From Bacteroidia bacterium (GTDB lineage Bacteria > Bacteroidota > Bacteroidia > J057 > JADKCL01): 64,000 bases of DNA. The position numbers and the translations under genes are program-made. Below the pieces are notes generated by a model, which saw only the letters and a program-made list of their open reading frames with translations, searched no databases and had not been told where the DNA came from. Where the stretch lies: assembly GCA_020635905.1 (NCBI GenBank), contig JACJYV010000008.1:372001-436000 (forward strand), in the 5' to 3' direction. Below are positions 18,211 through 26,256 of this stretch, one piece after another (within the stretch, counting starts at the first letter, position 1; each line of letters starts with the position of its first letter).

Positions 18211-19578
18211 ATGCAAGTAATAAACCCCGCCAACGGTTCTGTCATCACGACCCTGACTGAGGATACAGCTGCTTCCGCAGCTAAAAAATACGAAACCGCC
18301 AAAGCCGCACAACCAGCCTGGGCAGCCCGCTCAGTGGCTGAAAGGGTGGCCATTCTGGAAAAATTTTACCACAGTCTGGAAGCTGACATCCAGTCCCTGG
18401 CTGCCACCCTGACCAGCGAAGTTGGCAAACCCCTCGGGCAGTCCCGCGGGGAGGTAAACGGAGCCCGCAACCGCATCCGTTTTTTCCTGGATAATTCCGA
18501 AAAATGGCTGAAAGCTGAAACCACTTTCGAAACTGAAGGTTTGCGTGAAGTGATCAGCTTTGAGCCCCTGGGCGTGATTGGCAATATTTCTGCCTGGAAT
18601 TACCCCTATCTGGTGGGCGTCAATGTTTTTGTACCTGCTCTGATTGCCGGCAATGCCGTGCTCTACAAGCCTTCTGAATTTGCCACCCTGACCGGGATTG
18701 AAATTGGCAAACACCTGCATGCTGCTGGCGTTCCTGCGGAAATCTTCCAACTGGTGATTGGCGGCAAAGAGGCTGGCCAGGCCCTGCTCGACCTGCCTTT
18801 GGATGGATATTTCTTCACGGGCTCTTATGCCACAGGAAAATTTATTTACGAAGCAGTCGCTCCCAAAATGGTGCCCTGCCAGCTCGAACTGGGCGGCAAA
18901 GATCCTCTTTACATTTCCGCCGACAACTCCAACCTGGCCAAAGTTGCCAATGCAGGGGTGGAAGGCGCATTCTATAATAACGGACAGAGCTGCTGCGCCG
19001 TGGAACGCATCTACGTGCACGAAAACCTGTATGATGCTTACCTGGAAAAATTCATGGAAGAATTCGACCAGATGATCAAAACGGGCGACCCGACCGAGGA
19101 AGGCGTATTCATTGGCCCATTGACCCGCGAAGCCCAGATTCAGGTGCTGGAAGATCAGGTGCAGGATGCCCTGAAAAAAGGCGCCCGCCTGCTGGCAGGC
19201 GGCAAACGCATGAACCGTCCTGGTTACTATTTCGAGCCCACTGTGCTGGTGGATGTGGACCACACCATGAAAGTCATGATGGACGAGTCTTTTGGCCCTG
19301 TGATTGGGATTCAGAAAGTGGGCAGCGACGACGAAGCCGTGAAACTCATGCTGGATACGGAATACGGCCTGACCTCAGCCGTCTATGCCGATCACGAAGA
19401 AAATGCCACTCCCATTCTGGAAAAAATGAATTCGGGTACGGTTTACTGGAACGCCTGTGACCGCGTCAGCCCGCATGTGCCCTGGTCGGGACGTGGTCAT
19501 TCTGGCATTGGCGCCACCCTTTCCTATCTGGGTATCCGGGCTTTCACCAAGCCCAAAGCCTGGCATTTGCGGAAATAG
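18211..19578 (+). CDS. NAD(P)-dependent aldehyde dehydrogenase
   Basis: A 455-residue aldehyde dehydrogenase oxidising an aldehyde to its acid. It carries PLGVIGNISAWNYPY, the general-base region LELGGKDP, and the nucleophile site NNGQSCCAVERIYVH with the catalytic Cys in SCC. EESFGP-like DESFGPVIGI follows, then GLTSAVYA. Length matches succinate-semialdehyde/betaine-aldehyde type members, but the substrate cannot be set from sequence alone. The ATG at 18211 was chosen because the upstream extension runs through a terminator hairpin and the family start (MQVINPANG) fits here. Confidence 0.9.
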   Translation: MQVINPANGSVITTLTEDTAASAAKKYETAKAAQPAWAARSVAERVAILEKFYHSLEADIQSLAATLTSEVGKPLGQSRGEVNGARNRIRFFLDNSEKWLKAETTFETEGLREVISFEPLGVIGNISAWNYPYLVGVNVFVPALIAGNAVLYKPSEFATLTGIEIGKHLHAAGVPAEIFQLVIGGKEAGQALLDLPLDGYFFTGSYATGKFIYEAVAPKMVPCQLELGGKDPLYISADNSNLAKVANAGVEGAFYNNGQSCCAVERIYVHENLYDAYLEKFMEEFDQMIKTGDPTEEGVFIGPLTREAQIQVLEDQVQDALKKGARLLAGGKRMNRPGYYFEPTVLVDVDHTMKVMMDESFGPVIGIQKVGSDDEAVKLMLDTEYGLTSAVYADHEENATPILEKMNSGTVYWNACDRVSPHVPWSGRGHSGIGATLSYLGIRAFTKPKAWHLRK

Positions 19579-19691
19579 TCCTTAGTCATTAGAGGTGAGT
19601 CCTTAGAGGATTGGAGAATGGGAAAGCAATAACTTCAGGGCTTATTGCTAACCGCGATCTTCTCAGGACTAAGGACTCCCTTCTAATGACT
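19577..19691. repeat. Inverted tract of AGTCCTTAG words between convergent genes
   Basis: The left arm (19577-19608) carries TAGTCATTAGAGGTGAGTCC followed by TTAG. The right arm (19667-19691) is its near-exact inverse, ending CTTCTAATGACTATA. The ~60 bp between arms is ordinary sequence. The structure spans the whole gap between the dehydrogenase stop and the TPR gene stop and could fold as a long stem. Confidence 0.75.
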
Positions 19692-20190
19692 ATACTTCCA
19701 TTTTCTTACGGACGCGGCTGATGTTGTTTTGATAAGCTTCAATCTCCTTTTCTGAAAAGGCTTTTTGAATGGCGGCCTTGTAATAATAAATGGCCTGTTC
19801 CAGATCGCCGCCCATCTCGTGCATGATGCCATACTCGTTATAGACCTTGCTTTTGTTCATGCCGGGCACATCCATGGCCTTTTCCAGCAGCACTTTCACC
19901 TCGTCAAAGCGTTCCTGGCCAGACAAAAGGATGGCGTAATTGAGGTATACGGCTGGATAATCGGGGGATAATTCAAGGCATTTGCGGTAATTTTCCTCAG
20001 CCCGCACATAATCCCTGAGTTTGGTTTCATAAATGAAAGCCAAATGATTATAAGCCCGGCCAAATCCGGGATGTTCATGCAGGATTTCCTGCAGGATAGC
20101 CATGGCTTCCTGCGATTTATTTTCCTCGATCAGGCGGTCAGCCTGGACGAAGAGGGACTCGGGTCCGTTGGAATTCATAAGTTGCCGCAA
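19690..20190 (-). CDS. Cytoplasmic TPR-repeat protein
   Basis: A 166-residue protein with no signal peptide and several tetratricopeptide motifs: IEENKSQEAMAILQEILHEHPGFGRAYNHLA, DYVRAEENYRKCLELSPDYPAVYLNYA and EYGIMHEMGGDLEQAIYYYKAAIQ. These occur at roughly residues 20-150. TPRs scaffold protein interactions; nothing identifies a partner. The ATG for MNSNGPES at 20178 is an alternative start. It is transcribed in line with, but probably separately from, the exported-protein cluster upstream. Confidence 0.8.
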   Translation of the reverse strand: MRQLMNSNGPESLFVQADRLIEENKSQEAMAILQEILHEHPGFGRAYNHLAFIYETKLRDYVRAEENYRKCLELSPDYPAVYLNYAILLSGQERFDEVKVLLEKAMDVPGMNKSKVYNEYGIMHEMGGDLEQAIYYYKAAIQKAFSEKEIEAYQNNISRVRKKMEV

Positions 20191-20213
20191 ATTAATGGGG
20201 CAATATATAAAAA

Positions 20214-20660
20214 TTACTGGTTGATTGTGATTTCAGGAGAGGTTACCACGTTGCTGCTGTGCCCGGCGCGGTCAATAATGTAGAGATCAAAGGTCGTTTT
20301 TTGTGAACTGCTGCCATCCGTGATACCCGTATTGGGCAATACAATTTCCAGATTTCCCTGAATGGGAATGACTGCATCATCAGGCGCAAGCTGCTGAATA
20401 CGAAAGCCATAGCTGGCATTGATCCGGGAATCCACAATGAAACAGTTTTTCACATTGGCATCATTTTCACCCAGATCCCCGTCTCCATCGCGGTAAGAAA
20501 CAGAAAAAACAATAGAATCCTGAAGTTCAATCACGGTAGTGGGATTTACCCCCAGCAAAGTAATTTCAGGGATTTCAGAAATTCCAGGATCGTCCTTTTT
20601 GCAGGCTGAAAATAAAACCAGCAAGAGGGCCGGGAGCAGGATGGAAAATTTTATTCTCAT
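20214..20660 (-). CDS. Hypothetical lipoprotein (148 aa), last gene of the DUF1501 cluster
   Basis: The start has a lipoprotein signal ending in a lipobox (LVLFSAC, Cys20) followed by KKDD. The remainder is a beta-rich domain with VIELQDSIVFSVSYRDGDGDLGEND, which looks like a bacterial Ig/cadherin-like fold with an acidic DGDGD loop that could bind calcium. The ATG overlaps the previous gene's stop by 4 bp, so the two are translationally coupled. Function unknown. Confidence 0.75.
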   Translation of the reverse strand: MRIKFSILLPALLLVLFSACKKDDPGISEIPEITLLGVNPTTVIELQDSIVFSVSYRDGDGDLGENDANVKNCFIVDSRINASYGFRIQQLAPDDAVIPIQGNLEIVLPNTGITDGSSSQKTTFDLYIIDRAGHSSNVVTSPEITINQ

Positions 20661-21568
20661 GGCTCTACGTACATTGCGTGGTAAGTTTTATACCCGTCGT
20701 TATGGTCGGTGCGGGGAAATTCCGTGTTGGAGGCGTGGTCGCCATCGTTGAAATAATAGCGGAAAAAGTAGGTACTGCCCGGGGTGAAGGAGGAAGTATT
20801 CACATAAGCCACCCAGACCTGGTATCCACCCAAATTCAGGAAAACGGCCTGAAAAGTCTGGGCGCTGGAAAAATCGTTCATGGAGGTGGAGAATTTCACC
20901 TTATTGAACTGCATATTCTGTACAGAAGTGCTGTCGTCCTCAACCAGAAAAGCGAAGGAAAGCTGGGTATTTTTGGGGGCAATAAAGGGATTATAGAAAA
21001 TCCCGTCCACCCTGTGGGTGTCAATGCGGGCAAAATTGGGGTCCAGCACGAGGTAACCCAGGTAAGTGGGTTCGTTATTGGGCAATTGTCCAGTTTCCCC
21101 AAACATGTCGCGGGCCCCTGAATTGATCCAGTTGACTATATTTTGAAACTCCCCTGCCGTCAGGTAAGCGCCCGTGGCGGGCATGCGCTGGAGCTGGGCA
21201 TCGTCGCGGGTGAGGCGGCGGATCAGCATGGAGGAGGAGGTATCGTAAGGTACCACGCGGAAATCGTAGGAGTCCTGGGCGTCATTTTTGACCAGCTTGT
21301 GATAGACCAGGGTGGTCCAGGTGCTTTGCACGGTGCGAAAATCAGGCTCGAAAGTCCCATCATGGCAGCCCGGATTATTGCATCTGATTTTGAAAATATT
21401 CTGATGGATGCCTACGATTGAATTTGGATCAGGTGGCACCACAGTATCGTTGGGATTGCCATAATCAACGGAATCATACGGATTCACGGGAGGCAAAACG
21501 TCGTCATTGCAGGCAAATAAGGCGAGCAAAAGGAGAAAAAACAGGAAATGTGGCTTATTTTTCATCAT
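20657..21568 (-). CDS. Exported lipoprotein with planctomycete-cytochrome-like segment
   Basis: A 303-residue lipoprotein (lipobox LLALFAC, Cys20). Residues around 50-150 resemble the PSCyt1-type domain: FKIRCNNPGCHDG, then SSMLIRRLTRDDAQLQRMP and LTAGEFQNIVNWINSGA. The haem-like site is Cys-x4-Cys-His, not the canonical Cys-x2-Cys-His. The C-terminal half is a beta-rich domain (YLGYLVLDPNFARIDTHRVDG, YNDG-like loops). It lies 12 bp downstream of the DUF1501 gene and overlaps the next gene by 4 bp, so it is part of one operon. Whether it binds haem is open. Confidence 0.7.
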   Translation of the reverse strand: MMKNKPHFLFFLLLLALFACNDDVLPPVNPYDSVDYGNPNDTVVPPDPNSIVGIHQNIFKIRCNNPGCHDGTFEPDFRTVQSTWTTLVYHKLVKNDAQDSYDFRVVPYDTSSSMLIRRLTRDDAQLQRMPATGAYLTAGEFQNIVNWINSGARDMFGETGQLPNNEPTYLGYLVLDPNFARIDTHRVDGIFYNPFIAPKNTQLSFAFLVEDDSTSVQNMQFNKVKFSTSMNDFSSAQTFQAVFLNLGGYQVWVAYVNTSSFTPGSTYFFRYYFNDGDHASNTEFPRTDHNDGYKTYHAMYVEP

Positions 21569-21580
21569 TAATTCTCCCGT

Positions 21581-22903
21581 TTATTTGAATGCTCCCGCCA
21601 AATGTTGTCCAGGCAAACTGACCTCTGAAGGAATGTCAGAATCAAATCCCAGAATCCGCGCAACGGTGGGCGCCACGTCAATGCTTTCGCCGATTTGCTG
21701 GGTCACCACCGTTCCCTGGTTTACCAGATTACCCGGCCCGGCCACCAGACAGAAAATCTCCCGTGAAGTCTGATCCCCGCCCCCGTCAATGGCAGTGTGA
21801 TCCACCGCGTAGCGGCCAAAGGCGTCAATGATGGTATTGGACTGGGCATTGCGGCCGTGCTCTGGCACCACAATCAGAATAGTATCATTCTGCATGCCGG
21901 GCGTGCTTTGGATGGTATTCCACAAGCGGGCCACAGCGTGATCTGCTTTGCGCAGGTTATTGCAATAGCTGGTAAACTCAAAATGGCACACATCCACGTC
22001 CTGCATGTTGACCACGGTGAGTTCGGGCTGGAATTTTTTGATGATTTCCTCCGCGAAAAAGATATTATACATATCATTATTCATGGAAGCCCCGGCTCCC
22101 CAGGGATTATTATACTGCCCTGCGGCAGCATTGGCCAGCAGATCGCGGAGAAAATTGCGCACGGTTACATATTCGCCCGCGGCGTTGGTTATTCCCCCGC
22201 TGTTGACGTCATAACTTCCTGAAAAATTCTTATCCAGAAAATTGCGCAGCTCCTCCACAGATGTATTCTGGCTGCTGGTAAACTGGCGCATATTGCCCAG
22301 CACATTATAGCCCGACAGGCTGATGAGGCTGGTAGGCTGGATGTAGTTGGCACCATAGAGGCTGCCATAGCCAGGGTAGGTGCTGTAATGCAGGTAAGGA
22401 TAAGGTCCAAGCGAATTTGACACCCACCAGGCATTGAGGGGAGATTGGGTGGGTGAGGTATGCTTGCGGTACAGTTCGAAAATGGTGGGATATTCAGGTG
22501 GACGGTTGAGATTGATGGCCGTATCTGCATAGCGACCAGTCAGGGCTACGGAATGGGCCGCGTAGTGGCCCGCAGGGCCTTCGTTATAGCGAAATTCCTT
22601 GTATAGGGTACCCAGATTCTGCAGAGGAGAGGAAAGGGGTTTGGCGGGAAGTGGATCCATCCCAAACTGAATGTCAGGAGAAATGGATTCATTTCCATTG
22701 AGAAGATTGGGCATGAGATTGCCCTCAGCCTTTCCCACAGATTCCCAGTTGCGCACCCCACCTGCAAACAGGCAGAGCACCACGTGATTGGCGATCCTGG
22801 AACCCGTAGCAGCAAATAATCGCCCTGAAGGCAGAATATAAGGAGCGGCCACCACTCCCGCGGCGGTTAGTCCGGCTTTTTTAAGGAATTCTCTGCGTTT
22901 CAT
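21581..22903 (-). CDS. DUF1501 family exported protein
   Basis: A 440-residue protein with a twin-arginine-like leader (MKRREFLKKAG, residues 1-11, then a hydrophobic stretch to about 32). This implies export in folded form by Tat. The body fits DUF1501, a member of the alkaline-phosphatase/sulfatase-like superfamily: HVVLCLFAGGVRNWESVG, AAHSVALTGRYADTAINLNRPPEYPTIFELY and VPEHGRNAQSN. The Asp/His metal sites characteristic of true sulfatases are only partly evident. It is the central gene of a five-gene minus-strand cluster of exported proteins. Confidence 0.85.
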   Translation of the reverse strand: MKRREFLKKAGLTAAGVVAAPYILPSGRLFAATGSRIANHVVLCLFAGGVRNWESVGKAEGNLMPNLLNGNESISPDIQFGMDPLPAKPLSSPLQNLGTLYKEFRYNEGPAGHYAAHSVALTGRYADTAINLNRPPEYPTIFELYRKHTSPTQSPLNAWWVSNSLGPYPYLHYSTYPGYGSLYGANYIQPTSLISLSGYNVLGNMRQFTSSQNTSVEELRNFLDKNFSGSYDVNSGGITNAAGEYVTVRNFLRDLLANAAAGQYNNPWGAGASMNNDMYNIFFAEEIIKKFQPELTVVNMQDVDVCHFEFTSYCNNLRKADHAVARLWNTIQSTPGMQNDTILIVVPEHGRNAQSNTIIDAFGRYAVDHTAIDGGGDQTSREIFCLVAGPGNLVNQGTVVTQQIGESIDVAPTVARILGFDSDIPSEVSLPGQHLAGAFK

Positions 22904-22910
22904 GGGTTAG

Positions 22911-22989
22911 TTCAGAGTTGTGAGTTGTAAGTTGATGGTTTTGGGCTTAAAATTTGACCGTGAACTGTAAACTGTAAACCGTAAACCGT
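22911..22989. repeat. Degenerate word tract (GTTGTAAGTTG / GTAAACCGTAAACC)
   Basis: The gap between the 166-residue lipoprotein and the DUF1501 gene contains repeated words: GAGTTGTGAGTTGTAAGTTGATGG at its left, then GTGAACTGTAAACTGTAAACC with a further CGTAAACCGTC. The spacing is about 7-8 bp and copies are imperfect. Confidence 0.65.
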
Positions 22990-23489
22990 CAGTAGAATCT
23001 GTATTCATTGCATGTCATAAAGGCATAATAAACGAGATCGGGAGTTATGGCGCCATTTTTTTCGATTTTATCTTTGACAAACCATTTTTCAAATTCGTTG
23101 GGTTGGCGCACCAGAAATTTCTTGAAAGTGTCTTCAATGAACTGGTCGGGATTGCTGCGCATCTCAGCATCCGTAGGGATTTGCGCAGTAGGATCGTTGA
23201 GGAAATTGAGAATGATCATGTCAATGATCATGCGCTTGTCGCCAAAGGATTTGTAAGCCAGAGCCAGGTCGTCGAGGTCGGCCTGGGAAATGGTGGCTCC
23301 AAACAGGTCTGTGTAGGCAATGGAGATGATCTCATTGTCTGATTTGGCGTTGGGTTTGTAGGCACCCGTCTGACTGACCGTGACGTCGTTTACTTCGTAA
23401 ACGTAAATTTCCTCCTTTTTACAGGATTGAATCAGCCCCGGCATGAGCACCCACAAAATCCAGTATTTCATCTTTTGCATGGCTTTCAT
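22989..23489 (-). CDS. Hypothetical lipoprotein with DUF1549/DUF4214-like C-terminal segment
   Basis: A 166-residue protein with a lipobox ending QSC at about residue 23, followed by KKEE. The C-terminal part, FKKFLVRQPNEFEKWFVKDKIEKNG followed by DLVYYAFMTCNEYRFY, has the layout of the 'xxLlgRxPtxxE...S.EYr' segments seen in the 308-residue neighbour. That layout is also reminiscent of planctomycete DUF1549 and DUF4214 proteins. It sits 2 bp downstream of that neighbour, so the two are co-transcribed. The family resemblance is by eye only. Confidence 0.6.
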   Translation of the reverse strand: MKAMQKMKYWILWVLMPGLIQSCKKEEIYVYEVNDVTVSQTGAYKPNAKSDNEIISIAYTDLFGATISQADLDDLALAYKSFGDKRMIIDMIILNFLNDPTAQIPTDAEMRSNPDQFIEDTFKKFLVRQPNEFEKWFVKDKIEKNGAITPDLVYYAFMTCNEYRFY

Positions 23490-23490
23490 T

Positions 23491-24366
23491 TTACTTCACC
23501 CCCACATATTCGTCTGAAGAAAGTACAGAAATCAACAGCTGATCGTAGCTCTGAGAATTGCGCAGACTTTGGGAATAGGAGGCCATTTCTGTGCTGGTGG
23601 GATCTCTGAACAAAAAGCGGGAAAACACGTCCCTGACTTGTCCTTCTGCATAATCCTTGGAAGCAAAAAATATGTCCAGAAATTCACTTTTGGAATCCCC
23701 GTTCTGCAAAAACACATTGGCGCTGAATCCATCCACCATCAAAACACCCTGGTCGAGTTCGTCTGAAGTGGGAAATCGCTGGAGGAGTTTTTGAAAAAGA
23801 GAGATTACAAAGTTGAGGGAACCCATGTTGAGGTCGTCGTAGATGGCATTATCGACCAGCCTGCGCTGCATCTGGGCATGATTGATGATCCCGTCACGGA
23901 GGTCGCCGGGCGCATCGAGGATAGAATTCAGTTCGGTAATGGCTTCCTGAAGGATGCCCCAAAAGGGCGCATAGGCCGAATCCTGCAAAAGGAGACTATA
24001 AATGAGTACTGTTTGCTGTATTTCAGAGGTATCTGTGCCATCCAGCAAAAGTTCATTGGACTGCACATAGAGGTTCCAGGAATATTCATCCCGGGCCATG
24101 ATCTCCGTGAGCATTTGCTCACGACTGCTTTGCGAAAGGTTGGCCTGATCCAACAGGTTATAAGCGTGGTCGTACTCGGTGGGAGTGGCTTTGCGGCCCA
24201 AAAGCCCAATGTATGCCCGGTGCACGTAATTTTCCTTGACAATATTCTCCACCGTAGGATCGGGAGGTGCGGTATTATCGGGCACCAGAATTTCCTTATC
24301 CCGGGAGCATCCCATCCACAACAGGACCAAAAGAAGCGGGAGAAGAGGCTGAATTGATCTTTTCAT
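23491..24366 (-). CDS. Lipoprotein with two DUF1549/DUF4214-like repeats, first gene of DUF1501 cluster
   Basis: About 291 residues from the ATG at 24366. Residues 1-20 are a lipoprotein signal (LVLLWMGC). Two similar segments follow: HRAYIGLLGRKATPTEYDHA with a downstream ARDEYSWNLY, and FSRFLFRDPTSTEMASYSQS with a downstream SSDEYVGVK. This 'LxGRxPTxxE ... S/ARDEY' layout recalls domains that accompany DUF1501 in other phyla. I rejected the upstream in-frame ATG at 24417 because the signal peptide begins at 24366. Function unknown. Confidence 0.65.
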   Translation of the reverse strand: MKRSIQPLLPLLLVLLWMGCSRDKEILVPDNTAPPDPTVENIVKENYVHRAYIGLLGRKATPTEYDHAYNLLDQANLSQSSREQMLTEIMARDEYSWNLYVQSNELLLDGTDTSEIQQTVLIYSLLLQDSAYAPFWGILQEAITELNSILDAPGDLRDGIINHAQMQRRLVDNAIYDDLNMGSLNFVISLFQKLLQRFPTSDELDQGVLMVDGFSANVFLQNGDSKSEFLDIFFASKDYAEGQVRDVFSRFLFRDPTSTEMASYSQSLRNSQSYDQLLISVLSSDEYVGVK

Positions 24367-24459
24367 TCCGAACAAATCGATTTTGGCTGAATCTAAGTTA
24401 TCAATTTCCAAAATCAATGCAAATGGAATGCCAGCCTGAATCTTACCTGGCAGAAAGAT

Positions 24460-25053
24460 TTAATACTGGGTAGCAATCAGCATCTGGAACATCTGCTGAT
24501 AGTTTTTTCCCCTTTCAATGTGAGGTGCTACCTTTTTTTCAAAAAGTTCCACCTGTTCTTTTACGTGGACCTTATTCTTGAGCGAATTTTTTTCCGGGCA
24601 AGATTCACCCACTTTGGTGGTTACCTGAAGCAGCCGCTCGTCACTCATGTAGTAACAGGTTATGCCACAGGGATTTTCACGGTTATCCTCCTCCACATAC
24701 ATCAGGCCAAAATTGGGGCTCCAGTAATATTTTACCACCCTTTTGGATTTATTGGCCCCCTGCACCCTTACCATGACCTGAGTCAGAAAGGGGGGAGTGG
24801 AGGTGCCCGCTTCGCCTGAGCGCTGCAGGAAAAAGAAGGTCAGGAAAACGGTTTCCAGATTTCCGCGGGGCGGGGTTACATCCAGAGAGATTTCATGTTT
24901 CTTAAGGTTGAAGCGTTTGGCCCGCTCATACACCTTCACCAGTGAGTCTATTTCTGCAACTGGATTTTCCTCCAACTGGGCTTGCAAGCCCAAAAAGGAA
25001 GTTCCTGCCAGAAGCAGGAACGCCAAAAGGATTTTGTATTCGAATTTGATCAT
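24460..25053 (-). CDS. Hypothetical exported protein (197 aa)
   Basis: A signal peptide (residues 1-25, LLAFLLLAGTSFLGLQA) precedes a domain I cannot assign. Two motif-like stretches are SPNFGLMYVEEDNRENPCGITCYY and an amphipathic C-terminal helix rich in Lys and Glu. The two closely spaced Cys (CGITC) and a later Cys could form disulfides in the periplasm. The gene follows the PspC gene by 3 bp and so belongs to the bshC operon transcript. Confidence 0.7.
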   Translation of the reverse strand: MIKFEYKILLAFLLLAGTSFLGLQAQLEENPVAEIDSLVKVYERAKRFNLKKHEISLDVTPPRGNLETVFLTFFFLQRSGEAGTSTPPFLTQVMVRVQGANKSKRVVKYYWSPNFGLMYVEEDNRENPCGITCYYMSDERLLQVTTKVGESCPEKNSLKNKVHVKEQVELFEKKVAPHIERGKNYQQMFQMLIATQY

Positions 25054-25056
25054 TAA

Positions 25057-25629
25057 TTAAGCTTCGCGGGATTTTCTTTCCCTTCTGCGCCCGATGGACA
25101 TGAAAATTGCCAGCAGAGAGTAAGGAATAACTACGGCCCCACCCGTAAAGAAAAAGGCCAGAATGAAAATCAGGCGCATCACCGTGGGAGGGATGCCTGC
25201 ATAATCGGCAATTCCACCTGCAACTCCAAAAAACACGCGGTTATTCTCGGATTTGGTCAGGGTCTTACGCACATAAGTTGTTTCTTCAAAGGGCCGGCTG
25301 ATGGGCATTTTATTGGATTTACGCAGGATTTTAAGCTTGGGAAAAGTCAGTGATTTGCGGTTGGTTTCGCGCAGAATTTTAATTCCCCCGAAAACAGCAC
25401 CAAAGATTCCAACTCCCACCAAAGCTGCCAGCAAGCCTTCAGCCAGCAGTCCGGGCACCATCAGTAAACCTGCGGAAACCAGGGTAATCAGTCCAATCGC
25501 GGTAAAAAGGTTGCTGTCACGATTGAGTTTTTTTTCCTCGTTGCGTACATCCTCAATGTTGGTGGATGTCATCTGATCTCCTGCATAGGAGTCAATTCCA
25601 AAATTCGAAAAGGCTTCTTTTTCCATCAT
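25057..25629 (-). CDS. PspC domain membrane protein
   Basis: A 190-residue membrane protein. Two helices lie at about residues 40-85 (IGLITLVSAGLLMVPGL and a Gly/Val-rich second one). The PspC domain is C-terminal, about 120-180: NNRVFFGVAGGIADYAGIPPT, then a helix LIFILAFFFTGGAVVIPYSL. PspC domains act in envelope-stress responses in proteobacteria. In Bacteroidota the role is inferred. It lies 33 bp downstream of the cyclo-ligase gene. Confidence 0.85.
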   Translation of the reverse strand: MMEKEAFSNFGIDSYAGDQMTSTNIEDVRNEEKKLNRDSNLFTAIGLITLVSAGLLMVPGLLAEGLLAALVGVGIFGAVFGGIKILRETNRKSLTFPKLKILRKSNKMPISRPFEETTYVRKTLTKSENNRVFFGVAGGIADYAGIPPTVMRLIFILAFFFTGGAVVIPYSLLAIFMSIGRRRERKSREA

Positions 25630-25662
25630 AATCCAATATTACGAAAATTTCAGGCCGCGGTT

Positions 25663-26256
25663 TCAGTCAAATTTAACAATCTCATTTTCAGTAATCACCC
25701 AATCCAGAGCGACGTCGTGCTGATCTGCCGGCAGGGGTGCGTTGATTCTGCCCATTTCGAAACAAAGTCCGATTTTGAGGCAATCAGGACGGGTATTTAC
25801 CAGAAATTTATCATAAAACCCCTTGCCGTAGCCTATGCGATGGCCGTTGCTGCCAAAAGCCAGCAGAGGCACCAGCACCATGTCAATGGAATTGGGCAAT
25901 ACAATCTGATTGTCGTGGGTGGGCTCGGGAATGCCCCAGGAATTGGCCTTCACTTTCTCGCCCGGGTCAAGCAACTGGTGGCGCAGCACTCCCTTTTTGG
26001 AATCTGTGAGGGGAACCACAATCCTGATTTCAGGATGGTGGCTGCGGATATGATCCAGAAAGAATGAGGTTTGAGGCTCTTTGAATTTGTCTATGCTCAG
26101 AAAAAGATGGACGAAATGCATTCCTTTGAGCGGAAATTTCATTTTCCAGAACTCAAACATGCGGGCGCTTTTCACCCGAACCTGATCATCCGTAAATTCT
26201 TTGCGAATCTGGAGGGCCTGTTTGCGTATATCATCCTTTACGGAAGTGTAATCCAT
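25663..26256 (-). CDS. 5-formyltetrahydrofolate cyclo-ligase
   Basis: A 197-residue enzyme converting 5-formyl-THF with ATP to 5,10-methenyl-THF in one-carbon metabolism. Motifs are IRKQALQIRKEF at the N-terminus, DMVLVPLLAFGSNGHRIGYGKGFYDKFL (the ATP/folate signature) and LCFEMGRINAPLPADQHDVALDWVITE at the end. Its start codon lies inside the bshC 3' end (19-bp overlap), so the two are probably translationally coupled. Confidence 0.93.
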   Translation of the reverse strand: MDYTSVKDDIRKQALQIRKEFTDDQVRVKSARMFEFWKMKFPLKGMHFVHLFLSIDKFKEPQTSFFLDHIRSHHPEIRIVVPLTDSKKGVLRHQLLDPGEKVKANSWGIPEPTHDNQIVLPNSIDMVLVPLLAFGSNGHRIGYGKGFYDKFLVNTRPDCLKIGLCFEMGRINAPLPADQHDVALDWVITENEIVKFD

